Shown: positions 50,761 through 60,514, counted from the stretch's first letter. The stretch: DNA of 64,000 nt from Flavobacteriales bacterium (GCA_947460825.1 CANHHA010000008.1:19649-83648), one strand, 5' to 3'. The notes: generated from the sequence alone by a model not told the origin. Numbers and translations are program-made.

Positions 50761-51739
50761 GTATAAATTTTCTAGGGGAATAATGATTGGCGAGTTCAGC
50801 GATTTTCGCAATGTGTTCAGGCGTAGTTCCACAACATCCTCCGATGATGTTCACCAACCCTTTCTTAAAAAAGGAATCTACCTTTTGGGCCATAATTTCT
50901 GCCGTTTCATCGTATTCTCCAAAAGCATTTGGAAGTCCGGCATTTGGATGGGCGCTAACCGCGAAGGGGCTTTTATCACTCAACACTGCTAAATACGGTT
51001 CCATCAGTTCTGATCCGAGGGCACAATTCAATCCAATTGAAAGTAATTTAATATGTTGTAAAGAAATCAAGAACGCCTCAGGGGTTTGACCGGATAAGGT
51101 TCTACCGCTGCGGTCAGTAATGGTGCCCGAGATCATTATTGGAAGAGCAATATTTCGGTGCTCAAAAACCTCATTAGCCGCAAAAAGCGCCGCTTTTGCA
51201 TTAAGTGTATCAAATACCGTCTCAATCAACAGCACATCTACTCCTCCGTCCATGAGGGCTTCTACTTGTTCTTTATAGGCATTTTTTAATTCATCGAAAC
51301 TCACTGCTCGATACCCGGGGTTATTCACATCCGGAGAAATAGAAGCCGTACGATTGGTTGGCCCAATAGATCCTGCTACGAATCGGGGTTTATCTATAAA
51401 CAAATCCGCTGCATCCCTCGCTAATTTAGCACCTTGGAAATTAATGTCATATACCGCATCCTCTAAGTGATAATCGGCTTGAGCGATGGTGGTTCCAGAA
51501 AACGTATTTGTTTCAATGATGTCAGCTCCTGCAGCCAAATACTCCTTATGAATTTCAAAAATGATATCCGGTCGTGTAATGTTAAGTAAATCATTATTTC
51601 CTTTCAATGAGGAAGCATGAGAGGCAAAACGTTCGCCTCTAAAATCCTCCTCTTCCAATGGATATCGCTGTATCATGGTGCCCATAGCTCCATCCAATAC
51701 TAAAATACGGTCTAAAAGTTGTTTTTCAATTGCTGTCAT
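50744..51739 (-). CDS. Methionine synthase homocysteine-binding subunit (split MetH, N-terminal part)
   Basis: 331 residues from ATG at 51739 ([20 protein letters not shown]); a frame reaching 51775 would enter the riboswitch. Homocysteine S-methyltransferase domain: [21 protein letters not shown], and the zinc cysteines in SIGLNCALG and [12 protein letters not shown]. It ends with [14 protein letters not shown], and the folate/B12 subunit starts before this gene's stop. Splitting of MetH at this domain border is seen in many Bacteroidetes. Confidence 0.95.
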   Translation of the reverse strand: MTAIEKQLLDRILVLDGAMGTMIQRYPLEEEDFRGERFASHASSLKGNNDLLNITRPDIIFEIHKEYLAAGADIIETNTFSGTTIAQADYHLEDAVYDINFQGAKLARDAADLFIDKPRFVAGSIGPTNRTASISPDVNNPGYRAVSFDELKNAYKEQVEALMDGGVDVLLIETVFDTLNAKAALFAANEVFEHRNIALPIMISGTITDRSGRTLSGQTPEAFLISLQHIKLLSIGLNCALGSELMEPYLAVLSDKSPFAVSAHPNAGLPNAFGEYDETAEIMAQKVDSFFKKGLVNIIGGCCGTTPEHIAKIAELANHYSPRKFIHGTNS

Positions 51740-51774
51740 TATATAAAATAGGGAAGAAGGGCAAAAAGCCAACA

Positions 51775-51871
51775 CTTATCTTTTTCCAACCAAGGAATAG
51801 GATTTGGCACCTTATGCGAAGACAGGTTGCCAAGGTTTCACAGGGCCGGTCCCTCCACCTTTCTTCATAAG
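51775..51871 (-). ncRNA. SAM-I (S-box) riboswitch
   Basis: On the minus strand the 97-nt element reads, in order: P1 5' strand CTTATG; AGGTGGAGGGACCGGCCC; GTGAAACCTTGGCAACC; GGTGCCAAATCC; and the closing P1 strand GATAAG. All core S-box blocks are present with normal spacing. It ends 35 bp before the ATG of the first metH gene. No strong terminator follows; the short GGC-TTTTT-GCC stem after P1 may instead act at the ribosome site. SAM binding should lower methionine synthase expression. Confidence 0.95.
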
Positions 51872-51893
51872 TTAAATTTGTAAAGAACTGGTA

Positions 51894-51901
51894 CAAAAAT
51901 A
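51894..51901 (-). promoter_or_regulatory. Putative -7 promoter box of the riboswitch-metH transcript
   Basis: TATTTTTG on the minus strand fits TAnnTTTG and lies 22 bp before the first riboswitch base, so the transcript would begin a few bases before P1. Confidence 0.45.
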
Positions 51902-51955
51902 GGGAGATATTATAAATGTTTTATAAGTTCCAAGATGTTTTTTACTTTCACCAAT

Positions 51956-53515
51956 ATGAAATCTATCGGCATCTTGTTTTGCTTGGTTGGTGGACTTGCT
52001 TTTTGCCAAGTTAATTTGACAAGTTCAAGTTTACCTATTGTTAAAATCACAACACCCCCGGGACAACAAATTAATGATTTAACTCGCATCGTATGCGACA
52101 TGGGGGTAATTGATAATTCAAGTGGATTGAATTTAATAACCGATCCATTTAATAACTACAGTGGAAAAATAGCCATTGAAATTCGTGGATCAACCTCACA
52201 ACAGTACCCAAAGAAAAGTTATGGCTTTGAAACTCAAACTCTACTTGGAACGAACAATAATGTTTCTTTAATGGGATTGCCCATTGAAAACGATTGGATT
52301 CTTAATGGCCCCTATCCTGACAAGACCTTGTTAAGGGATGCATTAACTTATAATCTTTCAAGAAAAATGGGCCACTATGCTTCACGGTTTAGGTTCTGTG
52401 AATTACTTATAGATAATCAATATTTGGGAGTCTATTTGCTTCTAGAGCGCATAAAAAGAGATAATAACCGTGTGAATATAGCCACCGTAGATCCTGATGA
52501 TTTGGCAGGAGACTCGCTTACGGGGGGATATATTATTAAGGTAGACAAATTGACAGGAGAAAGTGGAACAACCTGGAATTCTAATTATAGTAATGAGGTT
52601 GTATTTCAATTCCACGATCCAGAATCTGACGAATTACAGGCGCAACAAATTGCATATATAACATCATATGTTTCAAATTTTGAACAAGCAATTCAAGCGA
52701 ATCCTGAAGGTGCATACCTTCAATGGATAGAGCCAATTTCTTTTTATGATTTTTTTATACTTCAAGAACTCGGCCGTACGGTGGATGGTTATCGTTCGAG
52801 CTCCTTCATGTACAAGGATAAAAATTCAGGGGATTTTCAAGGGAGGTTAGTCGCTGGGCCGATGTGGGATTTCAATCTATCCTATGGAAACGCTGATTAT
52901 TGTGATGCGTTCTTAACTACGGGATGGCAATATAATTTTGATCAAATTTGCAATTTCACAACTCAAATACCCTTTTGGTGGCATCGTTTATTGGATGCCC
53001 CGAGTTACCGAAATGGATTACGTTGCCGCTGGGAGGAATTAAGACAAGGTCCATTACATACTGATTCTATAAATTATTGGATAGACTCAATGGCTTTAGA
53101 GCTTCAAGATGCGAGAATTCGAAATTTTATACAATGGCCCATAATAGGTGAATATGTAAATTGGAACGCCTTCGTAGGAAACACCTATGAAGAGGATGTG
53201 GATTTCATGAAGAATTATATTAGTGAACGAGCCATTTGGTTAGACCAGAACATACAAGGAACATGCAATGCATCAATTGCTAGTGAATCTCAAGAACCAA
53301 CCATACGCGTATTCCCCAACCCCACAGATAATTGGCTATCCGTCACAAGTAACATGCCTGGAAAATTGATTATTCACGATGCCTTTGGAAAGATCTATTG
53401 CAATGCAATAAATTCAAATCAAATATGGGTTGGAAACTTAGCCCCTGGCATCTATTTCGCAACCTTTTCAACCGTTGAAATGGAACAAATCACCTCAAGA
53501 TTTATCAAACGATGA
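51956..53515 (+). CDS. CotH-kinase-like protein with T9SS sorting domain
   Basis: 519 residues from ATG at 51956, which places the signal peptide MKSIGILFCLVGGLAFCQ at the start; a frame from 51935 adds seven residues before it. The CotH domain (about 50-370) shows IEIRGSTSQQYPKKSYGFETQ, YLGVYLLLERIKRDNNRVNI, and the acidic motif GPMWDFNLSYGNADY (about residue 300). CotH of Bacillus is a spore-coat protein kinase; the role of the exported bacterial versions is not settled. C-terminal type A sorting domain: RVFPNPTDNWLSVTS and LAPGIYFATF. Overlaps dgkA-like gene by 4 bp (ATGA). Confidence 0.9.
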   Translation: MKSIGILFCLVGGLAFCQVNLTSSSLPIVKITTPPGQQINDLTRIVCDMGVIDNSSGLNLITDPFNNYSGKIAIEIRGSTSQQYPKKSYGFETQTLLGTNNNVSLMGLPIENDWILNGPYPDKTLLRDALTYNLSRKMGHYASRFRFCELLIDNQYLGVYLLLERIKRDNNRVNIATVDPDDLAGDSLTGGYIIKVDKLTGESGTTWNSNYSNEVVFQFHDPESDELQAQQIAYITSYVSNFEQAIQANPEGAYLQWIEPISFYDFFILQELGRTVDGYRSSSFMYKDKNSGDFQGRLVAGPMWDFNLSYGNADYCDAFLTTGWQYNFDQICNFTTQIPFWWHRLLDAPSYRNGLRCRWEELRQGPLHTDSINYWIDSMALELQDARIRNFIQWPIIGEYVNWNAFVGNTYEEDVDFMKNYISERAIWLDQNIQGTCNASIASESQEPTIRVFPNPTDNWLSVTSNMPGKLIIHDAFGKIYCNAINSNQIWVGNLAPGIYFATFSTVEMEQITSRFIKR

Positions 53516-53871
53516 AACGATTTTTTAATAGCTTAGGATTCGCGTTTTCAGGAATAATCCAAGGTTGGAAAATAGGTCAAAATTTCAAAATCCAAGTTGG
53601 GTGCGGTCTGGTATCCCTCGTACTTTGTGTTTTATTAAACGTTCAAGGTTGGGAATGGATTGTTGTGCTTATATTAACCGGTGGGGTGCTTTCATTAGAA
53701 ACCCTCAATTCATCCATTGAAAAATTGTGTGATTTAATTTCTGTGGACAGAGATCCTAAAATAAAAACAATAAAAGACTTAAGCGCTGGAGCGGTACTGA
53801 TATTCTCTGTTATTGCCATGGTCATCGGCTGTATGATTTTCATTCCAAAGATTATGTTATTACTTAGTTAA
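53512..53871 (+). CDS. DgkA-family undecaprenol/diacylglycerol kinase
   Basis: 119 residues with a short N-terminal amphipathic part (FNSLGFAFSGIIQGWKIGQNF) and three membrane helices. The active-site motif reads SLETLNSSIEKLCDLIS, followed by KIKTIKDLSAGAVLI, the family signatures. It phosphorylates a membrane lipid alcohol; in organisms with this form undecaprenol is a common substrate. Overlaps the CotH gene by 4 bp, and converges with dprA with an 8-bp overlap. Confidence 0.9.
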   Translation: MKRFFNSLGFAFSGIIQGWKIGQNFKIQVGCGLVSLVLCVLLNVQGWEWIVVLILTGGVLSLETLNSSIEKLCDLISVDRDPKIKTIKDLSAGAVLIFSVIAMVIGCMIFIPKIMLLLS

Positions 53872-54961
53872 TCCGATATTTTGCCCCGGAGGTTCTGCCT
53901 ATTTGCCCCGATAACTCTAATCCTAACAGCAGTCCATGTAGTTGTGAAGTTGCCAGATGCGAATGAACGACCAATTCATCCATGTATAGGGATTCGTGTT
54001 GTTTTAAAATAGAAATAATGTGTTGTTCATTAGGCGATAAATTCACAGGTAACGCGAGCTCTTTTTGCCTGAGGCGCGGCTTATCCCAACCCAACATGCT
54101 TAGAATATCTGATGAATTCGTAACAAGGTGAGCCTTTTGTTGTCGAATTAACGCATTACATCCGGCAGAATACTGTTGATGCACTGAACCCGGAAAGGCA
54201 AAAACGTCTCTGTTATAATCATTGGCTAGATCTGCGGTTATTAGGGCCCCGCCTTTTTCTCTACTTTCCACCACGATGGTCGCGTCGGAAAGACCTGCAA
54301 CGATTCGGTTTCTAACGGGGAAATTTTCTCTTACCGGTTTGGAAAACAGAGAATATTCGGAAATTAATGTCCCGCCACGTTCCAGAATTTCCTGTGCCAA
54401 TTTGGAGTTTCGTTTCGGGAATACTTGATTCAGTCCACTGCCCAATACCGCCACGGTTGGCATATTGTGTTTTAAGGAATATTCATGAGCCAGGCTGTCT
54501 ATTCCCAAAGCCAATCCTGAAACAGAGACTACACCCGCCTCCGATAAACCTAAGGTCAATTCCTTCATTAGTTCAAATCCATACGAAGTGTGCATTCTTG
54601 AACCAACAATTGCTAACACTCTTCGCGAGTTCAGCGTGTCTTCACCACGGCAATACAGTACAATTGGTGCATCCACACACTGTTTTAGTCTTCTTGGATA
54701 ATTTGGGTCTAACATAAAAACAGGACTGATGCCATAAGCACTACATGCCTCAATTTCCTTAACGGCGAATTCCAAGGCCCGATTCCGCTCCATGGATGCT
54801 AATTGATTTATTGAAAGTCCTGTACATTGTTTTATTTCGGAAATACTATGTGAAAAAAATTGCTCGGGACTAAGCTCAGAGAGAATACTGTGAATACGAA
54901 TCGGACCAAGACCAACTAAAAAACTCATCGCTACTTTCTGCACTAAACCATCATTTCCCAT
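53864..54961 (-). CDS. dprA: DNA-processing protein DprA
   Basis: Binds incoming single-stranded DNA and loads RecA in natural transformation. 365 residues. N-terminal SAM-like helices (GPIRIHSILSEL), Rossmann-fold domain with VGSRMHTSYG, SGLALGIDSLAHEYSL, NFPVRNRIVAGLSDATIVVES and GGALITADLANDYNRDVFAFPG, and a C-terminal winged-helix domain (NLSPNEQHIISILKQHESLY). Start ATG at 54961, 47 bp from the divergent TonB receptor gene. No other competence gene is in the window. Confidence 0.95.
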   Translation of the reverse strand: MGNDGLVQKVAMSFLVGLGPIRIHSILSELSPEQFFSHSISEIKQCTGLSINQLASMERNRALEFAVKEIEACSAYGISPVFMLDPNYPRRLKQCVDAPIVLYCRGEDTLNSRRVLAIVGSRMHTSYGFELMKELTLGLSEAGVVSVSGLALGIDSLAHEYSLKHNMPTVAVLGSGLNQVFPKRNSKLAQEILERGGTLISEYSLFSKPVRENFPVRNRIVAGLSDATIVVESREKGGALITADLANDYNRDVFAFPGSVHQQYSAGCNALIRQQKAHLVTNSSDILSMLGWDKPRLRQKELALPVNLSPNEQHIISILKQHESLYMDELVVHSHLATSQLHGLLLGLELSGQIGRTSGAKYRIN

Positions 54962-54968
54962 TTTTTTA

Positions 54969-54976
54969 TATCTTCG
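54969..54976 (+). promoter_or_regulatory. Possible -7 box before the TonB receptor pair
   Basis: TATCTTCG, a near match to TAnnTTTG and the same octamer as at 6595, 32 bp before the GTG start at 55009. Confidence 0.35.
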
Positions 54977-55008
54977 TTAACTCTAATTTACGGATAAATT
55001 AACTTGAC

Positions 55009-57345
55009 GTGCAGCGATTATTACTTTTTAACATCTGTCTTTTCTCTCTATTTCAAGGCTTCAGCCAAACACTTATTGGAACGATAAACTCATCAGAAGA
55101 TGGAAAACCGTTGAGTGAGGTTAAAGTGATTCACGAACGTTCAAATCAAGTGGTAAAATCGGATGTTACAGGGAATTTTATACTGAATAACATACCATTA
55201 CCCGCAACAATAACCATTCGCACTAATGGATTCATCACACAAACCCTTGAAATAACGACGTTAGATAGGCTAAATGTCCAATTAGTGCCGAAGCAACGGG
55301 TTATGAATACGGTGGTCGTTAGTGCAGGCAGACGAGACCAACAAATCGAAGAAATTCCAATCTCCATTGAAATTATAAAACCTGCGTTGGTAGCAAACAA
55401 AGGGCTAACCAACCTTGCCCAAGCGGTTAATCAAAGCCCAGGTGTTTATGTGATGGATGGTCAGGTGAGCATTCGGGGTGGGGGTGGCTTTGCCTATGGT
55501 GCGGGAAGCAGGGTGTTATTGTTATGGAATGGGGTCCCCATGCTTTCGCCTGATATTGGTGACGCCAAATGGAATGCCGTTCCCATGGAACAAGCTTCTC
55601 AGATAGAAATATTAAAAGGTGCCTCCTCTGTGCTCTATGGCAGCGGTGCATTAAACGGAGTTATAGCCCTAAACGAACGCGAGCCCGGTCCTGACGGTGT
55701 TATTGAAGCGAAAATTCAAAGTGGAATTTATGACAATCCGAACCGTAAGTCACTTCAATGGTGGGGCAAAGGAAAGGAACAGGCCTACAATCCGACCTTT
55801 CATATGGCTGATTTCTATTATGGAAAATCCATTAAAAATATTGGGTACACCGTCGGAACCAACGTTTTTTACAATGAGGCTTTTCGACAAGGTGAACAAG
55901 AAAGACGCGTCCGAATTAACGGCAGCTTTTATTATCGTCCAATAAAAGAGAACAGCAAATTGAAAGCCGGTATAAGTTACAACTTACAGCTACAAGATGC
56001 GGGTGTTTTTGTATTATGGAAAAATGATTCAATGTGTTATCAAGCCATGGATAATACCATTTCAAGACAAAAGGCCGTGCGATTTAATGTGGATCCATAC
56101 CTTAAGTTTATTGATAAGAAAAACAACAAGCACCATGTTAGAACGCGATACTATTTAGTTACGACCGGGAATGACACCAAGGTATATGATGCTTCATTTG
56201 CCCAAATGTATTATTTCGATTATCAATTTCAAAAGAAGATAAATAGCGGAACAAATGTGACACTTGGAGCCACTAACATGCTCAACAATATTAAAAGTTG
56301 GGTTTTTGGAGATCACATCAGTAAAAATGCTGCAGCGTATAGTCAATTCGAAATAAAGGCAAAAAAATGGGATTTTACGACCGGCTTAAGGTTGGAATTC
56401 TGCAAATTAGATACGCTTCCCTTGGATTCTAAATTCACCTTAGGTCAATTTGAATCACCCATATATCCCATTCTTCGTGCAGGAGTTCATTATGAGCCCT
56501 TCAAAGGGACTCACCTTCGAGGATCATTAGGACAAGGAATTCGTTTTCCGTCCGTTGCTGAACGCTTTGTTTCGACATCCGTTGGCGGGGTCGTGATTTT
56601 CAAAAACCCAACCCTTCGTCCGGAAACTGGTTACGCCGCCGAACTTGGCGTGAAACAAGTATTTAAAATTGGGTCGTGGAAAGCGATGGCTGACATCGCC
56701 GGTTTTGCCAATTATTATTCTAATATGACAGAATTTACCTTTGGTTTGTACAAGCCTGACAGCATCGCCGTTCTTCAAACAACGAACCCGGACGCCATCA
56801 ATTACTTTTATAATTGGATAGGATTTCAGGCACAAAACGCAGAGAAAGCATTTATTAGTGGGGCGGAATTTTCATTCAATAGCATGGGGGAAATTGGCAA
56901 AGTTGATTTAACCACCCTACTCGGATATACGTATATGTATCCCATTAGTCTTAATAAAGATTCTCTGTACAAACTCTCCTTTTCAGACCCAACCACGAAC
57001 ATGTTAAAATATCGCTTTAATCACATGGCTAAGGCCGATATTCAGGCGACTTACAAAGCGTTTAGCGTGGGAGTTTCTTCACGATACAACAGCTATATGA
57101 AAAACATTGACCGAGTCTTTGAAGACGGGGTGCTTGGAGAGGAATTACTGGTAGGCATGGCTAAGTATCGTTCTGTTTTCAATAAAGGAGTGGCTGTTTT
57201 TGATGCGCGTTTTGGGTATCAAATCAATGAAGCATTTAAGATTAATTTTATTGCTAATAATCTCTTTAACAAGGAATACGTCAGTAGGCCTGGTGATGTT
57301 CAAGCACCAAGAAACTTCATCCTTCAAATGCAGTTGGCTTTGTAA
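55009..57345 (+). CDS. TonB-dependent outer-membrane receptor (copy 1)
   Basis: 778 residues, start codon GTG. Signal peptide MQRLLLFNICLFSLFQGFSQ; carboxypeptidase-like regulatory domain (about 22-95: GTINSSEDGKPLSEVKVIHE); plug domain (about 105-220: VVSAGRRDQQIEEIPISIEI, VSIRGGGGFAYGAGSRVLLLWNG, ILKGASSVLYGSGALNGVI); then a beta-barrel ending with ARFGYQINEAFKINFIANNLFNKEY and APRNFILQMQLAL with the terminal aromatic-hydrophobic strand. Substrate unknown (siderophore, vitamin or sugar types cannot be told apart here). Paralogue of the next gene. Confidence 0.93.
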   Translation: MQRLLLFNICLFSLFQGFSQTLIGTINSSEDGKPLSEVKVIHERSNQVVKSDVTGNFILNNIPLPATITIRTNGFITQTLEITTLDRLNVQLVPKQRVMNTVVVSAGRRDQQIEEIPISIEIIKPALVANKGLTNLAQAVNQSPGVYVMDGQVSIRGGGGFAYGAGSRVLLLWNGVPMLSPDIGDAKWNAVPMEQASQIEILKGASSVLYGSGALNGVIALNEREPGPDGVIEAKIQSGIYDNPNRKSLQWWGKGKEQAYNPTFHMADFYYGKSIKNIGYTVGTNVFYNEAFRQGEQERRVRINGSFYYRPIKENSKLKAGISYNLQLQDAGVFVLWKNDSMCYQAMDNTISRQKAVRFNVDPYLKFIDKKNNKHHVRTRYYLVTTGNDTKVYDASFAQMYYFDYQFQKKINSGTNVTLGATNMLNNIKSWVFGDHISKNAAAYSQFEIKAKKWDFTTGLRLEFCKLDTLPLDSKFTLGQFESPIYPILRAGVHYEPFKGTHLRGSLGQGIRFPSVAERFVSTSVGGVVIFKNPTLRPETGYAAELGVKQVFKIGSWKAMADIAGFANYYSNMTEFTFGLYKPDSIAVLQTTNPDAINYFYNWIGFQAQNAEKAFISGAEFSFNSMGEIGKVDLTTLLGYTYMYPISLNKDSLYKLSFSDPTTNMLKYRFNHMAKADIQATYKAFSVGVSSRYNSYMKNIDRVFEDGVLGEELLVGMAKYRSVFNKGVAVFDARFGYQINEAFKINFIANNLFNKEYVSRPGDVQAPRNFILQMQLAL

Positions 57346-57378
57346 TTTTTTGTTTCTTTAAGCCCCAAAACCTAACTT

Positions 57379-59757
57379 ATGCGTTTATTTTTATTGTTGC
57401 TCATCTCTTTTTTATATACCTCTCTTTCCTTCGCCCAACTTAATGGCGTAGTTACCGATCAATCTACAGGGAAACCATTGTATGGTGTTAAAATATATGC
57501 ATCCACCGGAGAAAAACAACTCTCTGATTTCGATGGGAAATTTAGTTTCAGCAACACTACACTCCCGTTAAAATTGGTATTTAATTTGTTAGAATATCGA
57601 ATTGACACCTTAGTTATTTCCAGCCTTGGCACGATAAATTATGCGATGCGTTTGAATGAGAAAACTGAGCAAACTGTGGTGGTATCCGCAAATAAACGCG
57701 CACAAAAAATTGAAGAAATCCCGATTTCGCTTGAAGTAATTAAACCTCGCTTAATTGAAAATAAGGGGATGGTAAATTTAGAGCAAGCGGTGGAACAAAC
57801 TCCGGGCGTATTTACTATGGATGGTCAAGTGAGTATTCGTGGTGGTTCTGGGTTCGCATATGGTGCAGGGAGTCGTGTTATGATGTTATGGAATGGCTTA
57901 CCTCTGTTGTCGGGGTATGCAGGAGATACCCAATGGAATGCTATTCCAATAGAACAAGCATCTCAGGTGGAGGTTATAAAAGGTGCGTCTTCCGTTCTTT
58001 ATGGCAGCGGTGCATTAAATGGGGTGATCGCCTTGTCAGAAAAGGAACCTGGATTAAAGCCAGAAACCAAAATTAGAGTGCAAACTGGGATCTATGATAG
58101 TCCTAGAAGGAAATCTATGCAATGGTGGGGCAAAGACAGCGCACAACGGTTTAACCCGATGAACCAGCAAGTGGAAGTGTTTCGCAGCCAAATGTTTAAG
58201 CGCACTGGTTATACACTTTCTACTGTATTTTATAACGATCAAGGGTATCGACAAGGCGAAACGGAAACACGTGGGAGAATTAGCGGTACCTTATACCTTC
58301 GTCCGGTAAAAATCGAACGACTAAAAGCAGGCGTAAGTTTTAATTATCAATTGCATAAAACGGGTAATTTCTTGATTTGGCAAAGTGCAGATCAAGGGTA
58401 TACGCCAAGCGGGGGTGCCGACACGTCAAATCCGGCATCAACCCTCACATTCAACTTGTCTAATCGCCTGTTTATCGATCCCTATGTCAAGTATATCGAC
58501 AAGCACAATAATAAACACACGTTAAAAACAAGAGCCTACCTCACAACGAATCAGAACATAAGTAATGAACAGCAAAGTAACGGGGCAGTCGTTTACATCG
58601 CAGACTATAATTTTCAGCGCAATTTCAAATCTGGAGGCACCCTTGTTTCTGGTTTGTTTGGCACCCGTAATGTAGTATTTTCGAACTTATTTGGTGACCA
58701 TTCCTCTAATAATGCCGCAGCTTATGCCCAATATGATCATCACATTGGTAAATTCGATTTTACCGGGGGAATGCGCGCAGAGTATTTCACCATGGATAAT
58801 AAAAAAGGGGATTCTGACTTTAAAATCGGAAATAAGGTATTACCTTTTTATCCGGTATTTAGAGCAGGAGCTCATTATGAACTAAAAAAATATACCCATT
58901 TAAGGGCTTCATTCGGACAAGGAATCAGATACCCTTCGGTAGGAGAGCGCTTTACGAGCACATCCGTTGGGGCCTTAAATATTTTCCCAAATCCAACCCT
59001 TAAACCTGAAACGGGATGGGCTGCGGAAATCGGTATCAAACAAGGGGTGAAAATGGGAGACTGGAAAGGCATGATTGATGTTTCAGGATTTATAAACAAC
59101 TATAATAACATGATTGAATTTTCCTTTGGAACGTTCAATCCTACCAATGGAAATTCAATTGATGGCTCAACTCCAGAGGGTGTTATTGAATTCAATCAAC
59201 TACTTAGCCAAGGGTACACCTTTAATGATTTAATTGGGTTTAGGGCACAGAATGTGGAAAAGGCACGAATTACCGGGGTCGAGTTATCCTTCAATAGTAC
59301 GGGAAAAATCAACGATGTGGAAATTGTTTCATTGATTGGATATACCTACATGAATCCCATATCATTAAATGCGGATCCAAAATATACCGCCAGTAATTCC
59401 GATAGCGGCAATATGCTCAAATACCGATTTAGACACTTAGTTCGAGCTGATGTTGAAGCAGTTTACAAAAAATGGGGAGTTGGGATTTCAAACCGTTACA
59501 ATAGCCACATGCGAAATATCGACAAGGTATTCGAGGACGATGTTGCAGGAACGTTTATCCTTCCTGGATTAAAAGAATACCGTCAAGTATACAACAAAGG
59601 AAACATAACGTTCGATGCGCGAATCAGCTATCAATGTACCGACTTATTGAAGGTCTCATTCATCGCTAATAACATATTAAATTCGGAAACGAGCAGCCGT
59701 CCTGGGGATATTCAAGCACCTCGCAACTTCATAGTTCAATTATCTATGAAATTCTAA
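57379..59757 (+). CDS. TonB-dependent outer-membrane receptor (copy 2)
   Basis: 792 residues with signal peptide MRLFLLLLISFLYTSLSFAQ, the same carboxypeptidase-like domain (NGVVTDQSTGKPLYGVKIYA), plug (VVVSANKRAQKIEEIPISLE, VSIRGGSGFAYGAGSRVMML, SSVLYGSGALNGVIALSEKE) and barrel as copy 1, with long matching blocks such as LRASFGQGIRYPSVGERFTS and SRPGDIQAPRNF. It follows 33 bp behind copy 1; the differences lie mainly in barrel loops, so the two may take up related but different ligands. The stop overlaps the kdsB start by 1 bp (TAATGA). Confidence 0.93.
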   Translation: MRLFLLLLISFLYTSLSFAQLNGVVTDQSTGKPLYGVKIYASTGEKQLSDFDGKFSFSNTTLPLKLVFNLLEYRIDTLVISSLGTINYAMRLNEKTEQTVVVSANKRAQKIEEIPISLEVIKPRLIENKGMVNLEQAVEQTPGVFTMDGQVSIRGGSGFAYGAGSRVMMLWNGLPLLSGYAGDTQWNAIPIEQASQVEVIKGASSVLYGSGALNGVIALSEKEPGLKPETKIRVQTGIYDSPRRKSMQWWGKDSAQRFNPMNQQVEVFRSQMFKRTGYTLSTVFYNDQGYRQGETETRGRISGTLYLRPVKIERLKAGVSFNYQLHKTGNFLIWQSADQGYTPSGGADTSNPASTLTFNLSNRLFIDPYVKYIDKHNNKHTLKTRAYLTTNQNISNEQQSNGAVVYIADYNFQRNFKSGGTLVSGLFGTRNVVFSNLFGDHSSNNAAAYAQYDHHIGKFDFTGGMRAEYFTMDNKKGDSDFKIGNKVLPFYPVFRAGAHYELKKYTHLRASFGQGIRYPSVGERFTSTSVGALNIFPNPTLKPETGWAAEIGIKQGVKMGDWKGMIDVSGFINNYNNMIEFSFGTFNPTNGNSIDGSTPEGVIEFNQLLSQGYTFNDLIGFRAQNVEKARITGVELSFNSTGKINDVEIVSLIGYTYMNPISLNADPKYTASNSDSGNMLKYRFRHLVRADVEAVYKKWGVGISNRYNSHMRNIDKVFEDDVAGTFILPGLKEYRQVYNKGNITFDARISYQCTDLLKVSFIANNILNSETSSRPGDIQAPRNFIVQLSMKF

Positions 59758-60473
59758 TGAAGGTATTGGGCATTATTCCTGCACGTTTTGGGTCGAGTAG
59801 GTTTCCCGGTAAACCCTTAATCGATATCAAGGGGAAAACCATGATTCAACGGGTTTATGAAGGCGCAAGCAAATGTCCGGAACTAAGCCGAGTCATTGTA
59901 GCCACGGATGACGATCGAATTTTTCAGCATGTGAACTCGTTCGGCGGTGAAGCAATGATGACTTTGTCAACACATCAATCAGGCACGGAACGCTGTGGTG
60001 AAGTTGCCGCGCTCTTTCCAGAAATGGACATTGTTGTAAACATTCAAGGGGATGAACCCTTGGTAGATCCGCGGCAACTTTCCCTGTTAATCCAAGAATT
60101 TAAACATGAAGAGGTGGACATCGCTACACTGGTATCTCTGCATATCGATACAGCAGCAATGAATAACCCAAATCGAATAAAAGTGGTAGTTAATCATAAA
60201 AACGATGCCTTGCTTTTTAGCCGAGCGGCAATTCCCTCTTTACGTCATTCCTCTTCAATTGTTCCCTTAAGACATATTGGCTTGTACGGATTCCGAAATG
60301 AAATCCTTCAAAAACTCGTTGCTTTACCCGTTACTGAACTCGAACAAAGCGAGTCGCTTGAGCAACTCAGATGGTTATATTTTGGCTATCAAATAAGAAC
60401 GATACTCACTGAAATTGAAACTCCAAACATCGATGTTCCAGAAGACCTCGAACAGGTTCTCCGGCTACTTTAA
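59757..60473 (+). CDS. kdsB: 3-deoxy-manno-octulosonate cytidylyltransferase (CMP-KDO synthetase)
   Basis: Activates KDO with CTP for the inner core of lipopolysaccharide. 238 residues, close to the usual 240-250. Motifs: IIPARFGSSRFPGKPLIDI, VATDDDRIF, THQSGTERCGEVA, VVNIQGDEPLVDP and the C-terminal LEQLRWLYFGYQIRT. Shares one base with the end of the second TonB receptor gene. Its presence shows an outer membrane with LPS, in line with the T9SS proteins. Confidence 0.96.
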   Translation: MKVLGIIPARFGSSRFPGKPLIDIKGKTMIQRVYEGASKCPELSRVIVATDDDRIFQHVNSFGGEAMMTLSTHQSGTERCGEVAALFPEMDIVVNIQGDEPLVDPRQLSLLIQEFKHEEVDIATLVSLHIDTAAMNNPNRIKVVVNHKNDALLFSRAAIPSLRHSSSIVPLRHIGLYGFRNEILQKLVALPVTELEQSESLEQLRWLYFGYQIRTILTEIETPNIDVPEDLEQVLRLL

Positions 60474-60502
60474 GTGCATTTTTATTTCTTTTTAAGTTTT
60501 CG

Positions 60503-60510
60503 TAAATTTG
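60503..60510 (+). promoter_or_regulatory. Possible -7 box abutting the HU-SPOR gene start
   Basis: TAAATTTG matches TAnnTTTG fully and ends 4 bp before the ATG at 60515; a message from here would be nearly leaderless. Confidence 0.35.
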
Positions 60511-60514
60511 ACAC

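Noticed and set aside
50761..50832. Longer N-terminus for the second metH gene
   Set aside because: The extra 24 codons lie inside the homocysteine-domain gene and do not resemble MetH; the ATG at 50760 fits the family start.
51740..51775. Longer N-terminus for the homocysteine-domain gene
   Set aside because: It would reach into the SAM riboswitch, which must lie in the leader.
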